A stretch of DNA of 64,000 bases from CAVQDV01 sp963711375 (GCA_963711375.1 CAVQDV010000005.1:806001-870000); one strand, 5' to 3'. Numbered from the stretch's first letter, positions 15,323 to 23,677 are shown. Notes: generated by a model not told the origin, from the sequence alone. Made by a program: numbers and translations.

Positions 15323-17996
15323 TCAATTTGACCGGGGCCACTTCGTGCATATCGGGGCCATTGTCTCCAAGAACTTTGGTAACATCTTGATCATGATCAT
15401 CAACTATTTGTTTAGTTTTATCATTCTGCAACTCCCGTACTTTTCCTGTAATTTCAGGCTCTTTCTTATTAAACAGGCTTTGCTGTTTACTACTAGCTTT
15501 AGCCCAACCCGATTCTTTGTGCATAGATATATAGCCACCCCCTAGCGAAAGAACAAAAACCCCTCCAACAATAAGGGAAACTCCAGCTACCGCAGCAATT
15601 CCAGTAAAAAATAAGGCGAGTCCAACACCGATAAGAATTAGGCCAGCAATAACAAGACCAAATCCCAAATACTTCAATAGCGGATTTCCTGTTCCGAAAC
15701 GAACCCTTTCAATTTTACTAGAATCACCAATAGTCTTTATTGAGGCAGTGGATGTTTTATATGCATCAAATGCGCTTGGGAGCTTATCAAGTGTTTCAGC
15801 TCGATAGCAAGCGTCGAGGTCCTTTATCTGATTGGTCATTTTTATTCTTGCATCGGTACTGGTAGCATTGTCGACTACTAGTTTATTCCCTTCCTCTATC
15901 AAAGATTCGGTGTCTGAGACCCACGAAAGTTTCAAAGTGGGGAGGAGATCTCTGTTCGGATCTCTGTTCGGATCACTCTTGGCTGTTTCCACGGCCGACT
16001 GAAGCGAACGAACGGCAGCAGCGTATTGAATTTTAGCTAAAAGATCCAGAATTTCTTTATTTTTTCCTTTAATGTTTGTGTGTGTGTTTACATTATCATT
16101 AAAGCCCTCATGAACTTGATCTGTGTCTGTAACAAATTTCTGGTACTTTTTATTGATATCCTCTTTGCTAGCATTAAAGAAGTCATCTATAGCCTGAAGC
16201 TGTGTAACAACTTGTTTTATTTTTTCATTAGATGTTCCTTTATCATTACATAATTGGGAATAATAAGCGTGTAATTCTGAGGCTTTACTTAATAATTCCA
16301 CTTTCTCTTTTGCGGTTATAAAAGTGTCTTTGAAGTCTGGCTTCATGTTGATACTAAACAAGGATTCAAGCAAAGAAATATTTTGTTCCCTGGTTTCACA
16401 GTCCACCACTTTCATTCCCAGTCGAGCTTTGCAATCTTTCTCGGCCTCATTGAAACTTACTGAATTATTTGCCCGCAAAGAGAGTGTAAATGACTTAATC
16501 AGAGCCAGTGTTCCCTGTAAGTTCTTAATTTTATCTTCAGAAGAAAAAAGCTCCAATTTTCCCCCTAAGAAAAATAGGGCCCAGTTTTTTAGGGATTTTT
16601 TTCTATCTGCAAAAGGATCAACTTCGGAGTTTTCTTCGCTTATTAATTCTCTAAGAGCTTCTTCCCCAGCCGTAACAGCATGCTCTAATTCTTTATGAAG
16701 CCTTAGAAGAAGTGCCTCATCATCGTATTTTGAGCCGTGCATTTCAAATATCTCATGCTTTCTCGCTTCGCCAACTATTCCATATAATTGCTCGAAAATT
16801 TCAGCTCGGCGAAGTTTTTTAACAGCGTCTTCAAAAAATTCTGGTAATTCGAACTCGCTAGCCGCCTTGCCAGTTGGGGTGGAAACGAAAACATTTGAGT
16901 GCCCAGGTATTGAATCATTTATTAAAAATCCATGTGTGCGAGAACTCTCGAGCCCTTCAATACAGGTCGACTGCTGCTCAGTCAATCGGAAAAGGCCAGG
17001 GGTGAAGCTTATGTTGAGCCCTTTGTCAAAAACAATTTTTCCTAAAATTTGGGCCTTTGCAATTTCTTGCGTAACTCCTCCATTAAGCCTACTGGTTGCG
17101 TTTAAACTGCCACTAGCGATAAGGGTCAAGGCACCACTGCCCTTCTCTTCTGTTAACTCAAGAATCTGATACTCTGAAAAATTAAAGCTAAATTGCATTA
17201 CCACTGCTTGATAATCCAATGACTCCTTCTTGTTTCTTGGAACTAAAACTGTATGCCCCGAAAATAGAGATTGAAAGAAGGAATTATACACTTCTGATCC
17301 TAGAGCAAAGATTATGCCGCGTTGCAGGGGAGATACTTGCTTTGTTAGGGCATTGTCAGAGAAGTCTGCATTCTCTATGATGTCACTGTCCTGAGACTGT
17401 CTTTTTTGATCGAAACTCGGTGAATGAGAATCATCTATCAATTCTGGTGTACCCAAAGATCGTTTTCGCGATAAATCACTGGATAAATCGGACTCAGAAG
17501 AACCTTCCTCATTTGATGGTGCATCCCACTCTTCTTTACCTTTTCCTGGAATCTCCGCAACATCTTCCTGATTGGTAAACCCAGCACTGGTTTGTTGGCC
17601 AGCTTTTCCTAGGAGTGCCATTGGAGCTTTCACATCTCCCTTTTGGGCAATTAGCGCGACCGCCAAATTGGCTTGGGGGACTGTAAATCCATACTTATCT
17701 TTAAAATTTTTGGCTTGGTCAGAGAAACTGGTTGGTGATTTTCCATCAGTATAAAATTGGCGATAACCATTACGTTCAAATTCACGAAGGAACTCAGACC
17801 TAATGGAAGCATCACTGTCTAACTTCATAATTGATGCTTCAGAGTAAGTATCTTTTTCAAAGTCTTGAGCTTTTTTAGCCCAAGCTCTTGCTGCATCATG
17901 GAACGCAAGCTTATCAAGGTTCTCATTATTCTCAGGTTCAAGATTAAAGAACTCTTCATCAAGAATAATGTATGTAACGTCATCTTTTCGACTCAT
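15318..17996 (-). CDS. Large candidate host-interaction protein with membrane hairpin (892 aa)
   Basis: Not recognised. No signal peptide. An acidic N-terminal part (VTYIILDEEFFNLEPENNEN), a Ser/Asp/Lys-rich low-complexity stretch (~residues 155-215, SSESDLSSDLSRKRS), a long helical and charged centre, then two adjacent hydrophobic helices around 773-825 (GLVIAGLILIGVGLALFF and GVSLIVGGVFVLSL), and a hydrophilic C-terminal tail. Cytoplasmic start, eukaryote-like size and composition, and a C-terminal membrane hairpin are common among type IV-secreted effectors of Legionellales, but no secretion gene is present here to prove it. A short in-frame duplication encodes DPNRDPNRD. GAGG ribosome site before ATG 17996. 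Confidence 0.7.
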   Translation of the reverse strand: MSRKDDVTYIILDEEFFNLEPENNENLDKLAFHDAARAWAKKAQDFEKDTYSEASIMKLDSDASIRSEFLREFERNGYRQFYTDGKSPTSFSDQAKNFKDKYGFTVPQANLAVALIAQKGDVKAPMALLGKAGQQTSAGFTNQEDVAEIPGKGKEEWDAPSNEEGSSESDLSSDLSRKRSLGTPELIDDSHSPSFDQKRQSQDSDIIENADFSDNALTKQVSPLQRGIIFALGSEVYNSFFQSLFSGHTVLVPRNKKESLDYQAVVMQFSFNFSEYQILELTEEKGSGALTLIASGSLNATSRLNGGVTQEIAKAQILGKIVFDKGLNISFTPGLFRLTEQQSTCIEGLESSRTHGFLINDSIPGHSNVFVSTPTGKAASEFELPEFFEDAVKKLRRAEIFEQLYGIVGEARKHEIFEMHGSKYDDEALLLRLHKELEHAVTAGEEALRELISEENSEVDPFADRKKSLKNWALFFLGGKLELFSSEDKIKNLQGTLALIKSFTLSLRANNSVSFNEAEKDCKARLGMKVVDCETREQNISLLESLFSINMKPDFKDTFITAKEKVELLSKASELHAYYSQLCNDKGTSNEKIKQVVTQLQAIDDFFNASKEDINKKYQKFVTDTDQVHEGFNDNVNTHTNIKGKNKEILDLLAKIQYAAAVRSLQSAVETAKSDPNRDPNRDLLPTLKLSWVSDTESLIEEGNKLVVDNATSTDARIKMTNQIKDLDACYRAETLDKLPSAFDAYKTSTASIKTIGDSSKIERVRFGTGNPLLKYLGFGLVIAGLILIGVGLALFFTGIAAVAGVSLIVGGVFVLSLGGGYISMHKESGWAKASSKQQSLFNKKEPEITGKVRELQNDKTKQIVDDHDQDVTKVLGDNGPDMHEVAPVKLK

Positions 17997-17999
17997 ATA

Positions 18000-18266
18000 G
18001 CCCCCTCTAAATGGATACTTTATTATCCATGAATTGATAGTACCACCAATATATTAAGGAAATATTAAATAACCTCACTTTTTTGGGGGATTTTTTCGGA
18101 ATTTTTCCTGGGGCCTGGGTTGTTAGCTTGCGCAAGAGCATCCGAAAAGCTCGGTAGCAAAGCTTTGAGGCAGTTTGTTGGTATTTATTTCAGAATTGGT
18201 TGATTTGTGAACCTAAGGGTCTATATGATGAAAAAAATTAGGAAAAGTTTCCAAAATACTAAGTTT
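18000..18266. other. Intergenic stretch between the 892-aa gene and the AbiE locus
   Basis: AT-rich with no open frame of note. No terminator or known RNA was recognised. The abiEi control region follows at 18267. Confidence 0.5.
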
Positions 18267-18354
18267 GTCTAGCATTACTAGACTAAATATATAAAAGTTA
18301 AACTTATACTTGACAAAGTTTATAAATAAACAATATAGTCTAGCATGGCTAGAC
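18267..18354 (+). promoter_or_regulatory. abiEi promoter with two matching operators, one across the start codon
   Basis: Operator 1 is GTCTAG-CATTA-CTAGAC (18267-18283). Operator 2 is GTCTAG-CATGG-CTAGAC (18338-18354), centred 71 bp away. Between them lies TTGACA (18310-18315), an 18-base spacer and TATAGT (18334-18339). Operator 2 overlaps the -10 box and the ATG at 18345. The expected transcription start falls on or next to the ATG, so the mRNA is probably leaderless. Autorepression by AbiEi through inverted repeats is known for the family. Confidence 0.85.
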
Positions 18355-19121
18355 AAAAAGATTCAAAATTAAACCAATTTATCTCTCAACTGCCTTTAGA
18401 TGTTGTTTTGCCATCAACCTGGCTAAATCAGAATGGGATCTCTCGAAAACTGATCTGGTGGTATGTACACTCAGGGTGGCTGAAACAGCTTGAAAGCAAG
18501 GCTTATCAAAAACTGGGTGGTAAAATCTGCTGGGAAGGAGCCGTTGACAGTCTGCAACACTACTTACAGCTTCCAGTTCATATTGGAGGAAAAACAGCAC
18601 TACTTTTGCTAGGTCGAGCGCACTATATTCCGCTCAGCGGTATCAAACAAATATTTTTATATAGCACACCAGATGTTGCTGTACCTGCGTGGGCAGGAAA
18701 AGGGACATTCGGCGAAACAAAATTCATTTTCATAAAAACAAGCCTGTTTGATACAAAAAAAAATCAGTCTATAATTTCGCGAGAATTTAGCGGGCATTCT
18801 TTAAAACTTTCCTGTCCTGAACGGGCGATATTAGAAATGATGCATGCTGTACCAAAATATGAAACTTATGAAGAAGCTATTTTATTAATGGAAAATCTTA
18901 ATAATCTTCGCCCGCAGATTGTTCAAAGCATTCTAGAGGATTGCACATCAATAAAAGCCAAAAGACTTTTTTTACATTCGGCAGCACTTCACCATCATCC
19001 CTGGCTAAATGAAATTAATTTACGAACTATTGCGCTTGGCAGTGGTAAGCGTAAAATCGGCGAGGGTGGTGTTTATGATTCGAAATACCTATTATCTGTT
19101 CCCACTTTGAAGAGCCGATGA
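18345..19121 (+). CDS. abiEi: AbiEi-family antitoxin / transcriptional repressor
   Basis: Antitoxin of a type IV toxin-antitoxin system of the phage-defence AbiE group. 258 residues: an N-terminal winged-helix region (LNQNGISRKLIWWYVHSGWLKQL, then KICWEGAVDSLQH) and a C-terminal antitoxin domain (IGGKTALLLLGRAHYIP, SCPERAILEMMHAVP). It overlaps its own operator. The toxin gene starts four bases after its stop, as in intact AbiE operons, but that toxin is broken. It could therefore now act only as a repressor. Confidence 0.88.
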   Translation: MARQKDSKLNQFISQLPLDVVLPSTWLNQNGISRKLIWWYVHSGWLKQLESKAYQKLGGKICWEGAVDSLQHYLQLPVHIGGKTALLLLGRAHYIPLSGIKQIFLYSTPDVAVPAWAGKGTFGETKFIFIKTSLFDTKKNQSIISREFSGHSLKLSCPERAILEMMHAVPKYETYEEAILLMENLNNLRPQIVQSILEDCTSIKAKRLFLHSAALHHHPWLNEINLRTIALGSGKRKIGEGGVYDSKYLLSVPTLKSR

Positions 19122-19125
19122 AATA

Positions 19126-19471
19126 GTGATAAATACACAATATAAGAAACAAGTAGAACTACTTCTGGATGTACTTCCAGCTATTAATGAAATCCCTAGC
19201 TTTGCCTTAAAAGGAGGGACAGCAATTAATTTATTTATTCAAAATATGCCAAGACTGTCTGTCGATATTGATTTAACCTATTTACCTATCGAACCAAGAT
19301 CTACTTTTCTTACTAATTTCAAGGAAGACCTTCTACGATTAAAGAAAATTATTTTTGAAAAAAGTTCAGGAAAACATGCCGTAAATGAATATGGGGAGGA
19401 TTGTGAATGCGGTGTTGGTTAATCGGAAGAGAATTACTGCAATTGGCCATTAGCCTTGTGTGGGACAAAAT
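19126..19471 (+). pseudogene. abiEii: Truncated AbiEii nucleotidyltransferase toxin
   Basis: The open frame (GTG 19126 to stop 19422, 98 residues) covers only the N-terminal third of an AbiEii/DUF1814 toxin. The motif FALKGGTAINLF followed by RLSVDIDLTYLP (the GG...DxD nucleotidyltransferase site) is intact. Full proteins have about 250-300 residues. In another frame, bases 19401-19450 read IVNAVLVNRKR, resembling the IEVNxVxRG strand of the family, which indicates a frameshift plus deletion. The following 50 bases lead straight into the convergent fic gene. Confidence 0.8.
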
Positions 19472-21010
19472 TTAGGGGGCTTTTGAATAATTCTGACTAA
19501 TTTTCATTTCTTCGATGATGAACCGGGTGAAGGTAGAAATGTCACTTTCGGTGTGGACTTTTTCTAGGGAATTAATGTATTCGCTTCGCCGTCTTAACTC
19601 AACTATCGTCCAAGGGTAGCCACCAGAGGCCAGCATGGTGTTTAAAATAAAACGAGCCGTGCGACCATTGCCATCCATGTAGGGGTGAATGAATACAAAA
19701 ACGTAGTGGCCAAGAACGGCGCGCACGGATGCTTCTGTCTCCGCCTTTAAGCATTTAAAAAAAGCCTCCATGGAATCTAAAACCGCCTCGCGTGGTGGCG
19801 GTGAATGCCTTGAATTACGAATAAAAACCCGATCATTTCGATAACCCACTAATGCTGATGGAGAAATAATATTGGCTCGCACTGAAGGCGAAAATAAATT
19901 TTGATACCAGGCAGAAAGATCTTCAGCCACGCAATCTCCTGGTGATTTTCCTTCTAATATTTTTTCTAAAGATTTTTTCACCAACTGGAAAGCTTCATAA
20001 TATCCCCTCGCCGCCAAGGCATTTCTTTCTTTGGCATCTTCAGGATGAAGGCTTGGCTGCCATTCATTATTTTTTACGCGTAAAATTAAATCCGGCGTCA
20101 CTTGATAGCCTTCGATAGAGAGAGAATTATAGGCATCATATTCATAGAGTTCATTAACCTTTTCGAGATAGAACTTTGGATTTTTCGGCAAGCCAGGCGC
20201 TTTTGGAAAAAGTTTGATAATCTCATCTCGGTATTTATTCCACATCACTTCAATTCGGGCTGCATAAGGCGAAAGAAATTGTCCTAGTGTCAAAAAAGGC
20301 GTGATCTGCTCGAAAGGATTATTAGGTTTAACGATAATTCCGGCGCGTTCCAGGTCATGTTTAATTTCGTTTGCTGGCTTTTCTAACCCTAAAAATTGAT
20401 ACGCCCCTAAAATTCTTTCCGCGGCACGATGAAAATCATTTTCTAAAATTACACGTGTTAAATCGGCGGAGGCGCGTACTGAGCGCAATGCAATTTCCGC
20501 ATTTTCGCTGCATTTTCGAAAATAAGTCGGTGAAATTTTGCAAATGGCGAGTGGCAAAGGCATTACCTGCAAACCTTGAATTTCATTTCTTTGCGTAGGG
20601 AGGTTAGTGGGATCAGCATAAATCAGGATTGAGGTCTCAAAGGGCAATTTTTGCACGCTGCCACCCTGACGGGCTATGACTATCACCTGCTGCGGAACAA
20701 TCGAAGCCCCAATTTGGAGTTCCAAGGATGTTTCGGCCGATAAACAATAGTCTTTATCAAAGCGCTCCTGCAAATAAATTTTCAAAAAATCCCAAAAATT
20801 GGAATACCAGGCCGCTGTATCCCCTGGCGCAACATCCGGGCGAGTCAGGATATACCATCCTTTGATAATCTCTTGAAGCCAATGGTTTCGGACCAGAATT
20901 TCCCGATCTTTTCGAGCAATTTCTGAGGATTTAACTATGTGAGCACCCTTTTGATCCGCTAGGAATTTTACTCGTTCCAAAGCTTCAGCGATTCTTTGCG
21001 ATACGACCAT
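19472..21010 (-). CDS. Fic-domain AMP-transferase fused to an AbiEi-like antitoxin domain
   Basis: About 512 residues. The C-terminal half is a Fic domain with the catalytic motif HPYMDGNGRTAR (~residues 440-452). An upstream inhibitory helix SLSIEG (~295-300, pattern S/TxxxEG) marks a class II, self-inhibited Fic protein. The N-terminal ~200 residues resemble AbiEi-type antitoxins: a winged helix (LVRNHWLQEIIKGWYILTRP) followed by YCLSAETSLELQIG. ATG 21010 is preferred over 21040 because GGAGG lies four bases upstream. Fic enzymes usually transfer AMP to Ser, Thr or Tyr of target proteins. It sits tail to tail with the AbiE locus, and has four 23-bp repeats in front. Confidence 0.87.
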   Translation of the reverse strand: MVVSQRIAEALERVKFLADQKGAHIVKSSEIARKDREILVRNHWLQEIIKGWYILTRPDVAPGDTAAWYSNFWDFLKIYLQERFDKDYCLSAETSLELQIGASIVPQQVIVIARQGGSVQKLPFETSILIYADPTNLPTQRNEIQGLQVMPLPLAICKISPTYFRKCSENAEIALRSVRASADLTRVILENDFHRAAERILGAYQFLGLEKPANEIKHDLERAGIIVKPNNPFEQITPFLTLGQFLSPYAARIEVMWNKYRDEIIKLFPKAPGLPKNPKFYLEKVNELYEYDAYNSLSIEGYQVTPDLILRVKNNEWQPSLHPEDAKERNALAARGYYEAFQLVKKSLEKILEGKSPGDCVAEDLSAWYQNLFSPSVRANIISPSALVGYRNDRVFIRNSRHSPPPREAVLDSMEAFFKCLKAETEASVRAVLGHYVFVFIHPYMDGNGRTARFILNTMLASGGYPWTIVELRRRSEYINSLEKVHTESDISTFTRFIIEEMKISQNYSKAP

Positions 21011-21019
21011 GGATCCTCC

Positions 21020-21111
21020 AATTACTGAGATATTGTGCAAGCAATTACTTAGTTATTATGCTATCAATTACTCGGATATTGTGCAAGCAATTACTTAGAT
21101 ATTCTGCACGG
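21020..21111. repeat. Four tandem 23-bp repeats in front of the fic gene
   Basis: Units at 21020-21042, 21043-21065, 21066-21088 and 21089-21111, each starting AATTACT and mostly containing GATATTNTGCA. They begin nine bases upstream of the fic start codon and run into the 3' end of the small lipoprotein gene. The arrangement fits a multimeric repressor operator. Confidence 0.88.
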
Positions 21112-21238
21112 TATCTGAGTTTGGCTTTATAGGAGCCTGTTTGGTAGCTTGATGATTGGGAAGATAGAGCGGGCCCGTTTGGCCGCAACCTGCTAGGATT
21201 AATGTGGAGATCAATAAAAATAATGTAGATTTGGTCAT
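21095..21238 (-). CDS. lptM: LptM-type small lipoprotein
   Basis: A 47-residue lipoprotein: signal sequence MTKSTLFLLISTLILAGCG with lipobox LAGC (Cys18), then the family hallmark GQTGPLYLP directly after the cysteine and a hydrophilic tail. This matches LptM (YifL) of E. coli (TGCGLKGPLYFP), which assists oxidative maturation of LptD. In enterobacteria it lies beside dapF; here it stands alone upstream of fic. Its last codons lie inside the first of the four 23-bp repeats. The ribosome site is weak. lptD itself is 4 kb away. Confidence 0.85.
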   Translation of the reverse strand: MTKSTLFLLISTLILAGCGQTGPLYLPNHQATKQAPIKPNSDTVQNI

Positions 21239-21673
21239 AAATGTAATTTTTAGCGAACTTTGGTGTTTATAAGCTTGTAAAATGTAACATGCTTGAGTTT
21301 AACAAACTAGCCTCCATGAATTCTGCTTCCGTAAGAGGGGAATTTAACACAGCTCAGTAATTCTCTCCCGGGAGAGGGGGTTTTTAACAGCCTGTACAAA
21401 ATCTGCTTAAACATACCTTTTTCTTTCTAAAAAAACCCTAAAATACGAATTTACAAAAATAAAAAAGAGGTATATAAATCGATTATACAGTGTGAAAGCA
21501 TTGTGAATTTTAAAAAAATATGCGGTGAGTTCCACCGTAAATTGCCGGTGGAGAGGAAGGCTCTGGCTTTGATTGTAAAATTAAAGTGAAACCAGCCTCT
21601 GTGAAGCAGGAATCTAACAGCAAAGCTACCTTTGGATAGGTTTGCATAGGTTTAGAAGAACGGTAAGAGTTTG
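21239..21673. other. Intergenic stretch with a small palindrome
   Basis: No gene recognised in 435 bases. CTCTCCCGGGAGAG (21363-21376) is a perfect palindrome followed by GGGG and TTTTT; it could be a terminator or a degenerate REP-like repeat. A GGTGAGTTCCACC / GCCGGTGG region near 21510-21550 can also pair. Confidence 0.5.
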
Positions 21674-21701
21674 TTGATACTGTAGAACATTACGTTATAA
21701 T
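21674..21701 (+). promoter_or_regulatory. Predicted promoter for a leaderless esterase mRNA
   Basis: TTGATA (21674-21679), 16 bases, TATAAT (21696-21701). Only six bases separate the -10 box from the ATG at 21708, so transcription should start at or beside the start codon. There is no Shine-Dalgarno sequence. Confidence 0.75.
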
Positions 21702-21707
21702 GCCTGC

Positions 21708-22367
21708 ATGACAAAACTTGATGCCATTGTTATTGAAACAGACCCTAAGCCTGACACCGCGGTGATTTGGTTTCATGGGCTTGGTGCTGATGGGAATGAT
21801 TTTGTGCCTATTGTGTCCGAGATGAATCTTTCCGATTTAAAAATTCGGTTTATTTTTCCCCATGCGCCCGTTCGGCCAGTGACACTAAATGCTAACATGC
21901 CTATGCGTGCTTGGTTTGATATCGAAAATTTAGAGCGCCTGCATATGATCGATTTAAAAGGCCTCCTGGAATCGTTTCAATCCATTGAAACCCTTATTCA
22001 AGAACAAAAAGAAAAAGGCATGCCGGCTAGTCGAATTATTTTAGCTGGATTTTCTCAAGGGGGTACTATGGCATTATTGACTAGCATGTTACATGCTGAG
22101 CCCTTAGCTGGCGTTTTATTTTTATCTTCATTTTTGCCTATAAAAACCGTGTTATCTCACGCCCCTCAGGCGCCTCTCCATAAAATTCCTATTTTTATGG
22201 CGCATGGTATTTATGATGACGTGATCCCGATTGCATTGGGCGAGGAAACTCGAGCTGGGTTGATTGCAAAGGGATATAGTGTCGAGTGGCATCAGTACCC
22301 GATGGCGCATAGTGTTTGTCAGGAACTCATAGGAGATATGGGGAAGTGGTTTAAAAAATACCCCTAA
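21708..22367 (+). CDS. Carboxylesterase / lysophospholipase-type alpha/beta hydrolase
   Basis: 219-residue member of the phospholipase/carboxylesterase family (abhydrolase_2, relatives of acyl-protein thioesterase). It shows VIWFHGLGADGNDF at the N-terminus, the nucleophile elbow GFSQGG, Asp in HGIYDDVIP, and the catalytic His in PMAHSV. Predicted cytoplasmic. Its final Pro and stop codon come from the REP-like repeat that starts at 22361. A leaderless transcript is expected from the promoter position. Physiological substrate unknown. Confidence 0.88.
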   Translation: MTKLDAIVIETDPKPDTAVIWFHGLGADGNDFVPIVSEMNLSDLKIRFIFPHAPVRPVTLNANMPMRAWFDIENLERLHMIDLKGLLESFQSIETLIQEQKEKGMPASRIILAGFSQGGTMALLTSMLHAEPLAGVLFLSSFLPIKTVLSHAPQAPLHKIPIFMAHGIYDDVIPIALGEETRAGLIAKGYSVEWHQYPMAHSVCQELIGDMGKWFKKYP

Positions 22368-22390
22368 CCCTCTCCCGCAAGGGGAGAGAG
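22361..22390. repeat. REP-like repeat (inner hairpin) at the esterase stop codon
   Basis: CCCCTAACCC then CTCTCCC-GCAA-GGGGAGAG, matching the inner part of the element at 7530. Confidence 0.8.
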
Positions 22391-22423
22391 TTACTGGGAG
22401 CAGATTGCGCTCAAGTTATAAGT

Positions 22424-22466
22424 AGTTTATCCTAGTTTATCTCAATCGCATAAACTAGGATAAACT
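22424..22466. promoter_or_regulatory. Perfect 17-bp inverted repeat in front of the AAA ATPase gene
   Basis: AGTTTATCCTAGTTTAT (22424-22440) and its exact complement (22450-22466) around nine bases. Each arm itself repeats AGTTTAT, giving four half-sites. It ends nine bases before the ATG at 22476 and is a likely operator; TATAAC at 22470-22475 could be part of a promoter. Confidence 0.8.
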
Positions 22467-22475
22467 TCATATAAC

Positions 22476-23666
22476 ATGAATCCACTGCAGAACCCATATG
22501 CTCCTGGAGCCGGTGCCCCACCGCCAGAATTGGCAGGCCGTGATGAGCTCTTAGCGAAAGCCTCAACGTCTTTACAGCGAATAAAGGCTGGTCGCTTTGC
22601 TCGAAGCATGATTTTGACTGGGCTCCGTGGGGCTGGAAAAACGGTATTGCTAAATCGTATTCGCCAGAATGCTGAATTACACAAGATGTTAGTCGTCCGC
22701 TTTGAGGTAACTGAAGACCGTTCTTTGCCTGCCTTATTGGCCCCAGGCATTAAGACTGCCATCCTTAAACTGAGCCGAACAAAGGCGGCAGCGGATTTAG
22801 CAGGGCGAGGACTTCGAGCGCTAGCCACTTTCGTGAATTCGATGAAATTGAAATTTCATGATGTTGAAATCGGAATCGATATTGATCAAGAACAGGGACG
22901 CCCTGAAAAACGTGAACTTGATGAAAGTTTAACGGAATTATTTCAGTCGGTGGGTGCGCTTGCGAAGGAGAAAAAAACAGCGATTGTATTATTTATTGAT
23001 GAACTTCAGATGTTGGATGAGGGGCAACTAGGGGCATTAATCATGGCCCTTCACATTGCCGCCCAAGATCTTTTGCCCATTGTGATGGTAGCCGCAGGTC
23101 TCCCACAAATTGCAGCAAAAATGGGAAAAGCTAAAACATATGCCGAGCGCTTATTTGAATTTATTAGTATTGGTCAGCTGGATAAAGAGGCTTCAATTCA
23201 AGCCATTATAGTGCCTGCAAAGAAATTAAAAGTGGAATATTCGAAAGGCGCTTTAGACGAGATTTTACGGCAGACAAGAGGCTATGCCTATTTTTTACAA
23301 GAATGGGGAAAGCATGCTTGGGATGTGGCTACGGCATCACCTATCACGACCGAGGATGCCCAAAAAGCAAGCCAATATGCGCTTGCTGAGCTTGATACTA
23401 GTTTTTTTAGGGTGCGTTTTGATCAGCTGACGCTTAAGCAGAAATTGTATTTACGCGCCATGGCAGAATTAGGTTCTGAACCTGTAATGTCTGGTCAGAT
23501 TGCTGAGGTGCTTGGTAAAAAAGTGACATCCTTGGGGCCTATCCGGAATCAATTAATTAATAAGGGTCTCATTTACAGCCAGTCTTATGGTGAAATAGCT
23601 TTTACGGTCCCTTTATTTGATGCCTTCATGAGGAGAATGATGAACTTTAAGGAGTTCACGCCTTAG
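22476..23666 (+). CDS. Stand-alone AAA ATPase with C-terminal winged-helix-like region
   Basis: 396 residues. It starts with the family signature NPYAPGAGAPPPELAGR, followed by Walker A GLRGAGKTV and Walker B IVLFIDELQ (COG1672-like STAND/ATPase group). The C-terminal ~80 residues look like a helix-turn-helix (LTLKQKLYLRAMAEL... QIAEVLGKKVTSLGPIRNQL). Such proteins are found alone in many bacteria with no settled role; DNA binding or phage/plasmid interaction are possible. It is controlled through the inverted repeat just upstream. Its last codons and those of the convergent murU lie within the same short palindrome (23650-23677). Confidence 0.78.
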   Translation: MNPLQNPYAPGAGAPPPELAGRDELLAKASTSLQRIKAGRFARSMILTGLRGAGKTVLLNRIRQNAELHKMLVVRFEVTEDRSLPALLAPGIKTAILKLSRTKAAADLAGRGLRALATFVNSMKLKFHDVEIGIDIDQEQGRPEKRELDESLTELFQSVGALAKEKKTAIVLFIDELQMLDEGQLGALIMALHIAAQDLLPIVMVAAGLPQIAAKMGKAKTYAERLFEFISIGQLDKEASIQAIIVPAKKLKVEYSKGALDEILRQTRGYAYFLQEWGKHAWDVATASPITTEDAQKASQYALAELDTSFFRVRFDQLTLKQKLYLRAMAELGSEPVMSGQIAEVLGKKVTSLGPIRNQLINKGLIYSQSYGEIAFTVPLFDAFMRRMMNFKEFTP

Positions 23667-23677
23667 CGGAAACTCCT
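23650..23677. repeat. Solo hairpin related to the multi-hairpin repeat
   Basis: AGGAGTTCACGCC-TTA-GCGGAAACTCCT is a degenerate copy of the left hairpin of the larger repeat. Both convergent genes (ATPase and murU) end inside it. Confidence 0.7.

Noticed and set aside
21020..21111. Four 23-bp repeats as a possible CRISPR array
   Set aside because: The units are directly adjacent with no spacers and vary among themselves; no cas gene is nearby. An operator array is more likely.
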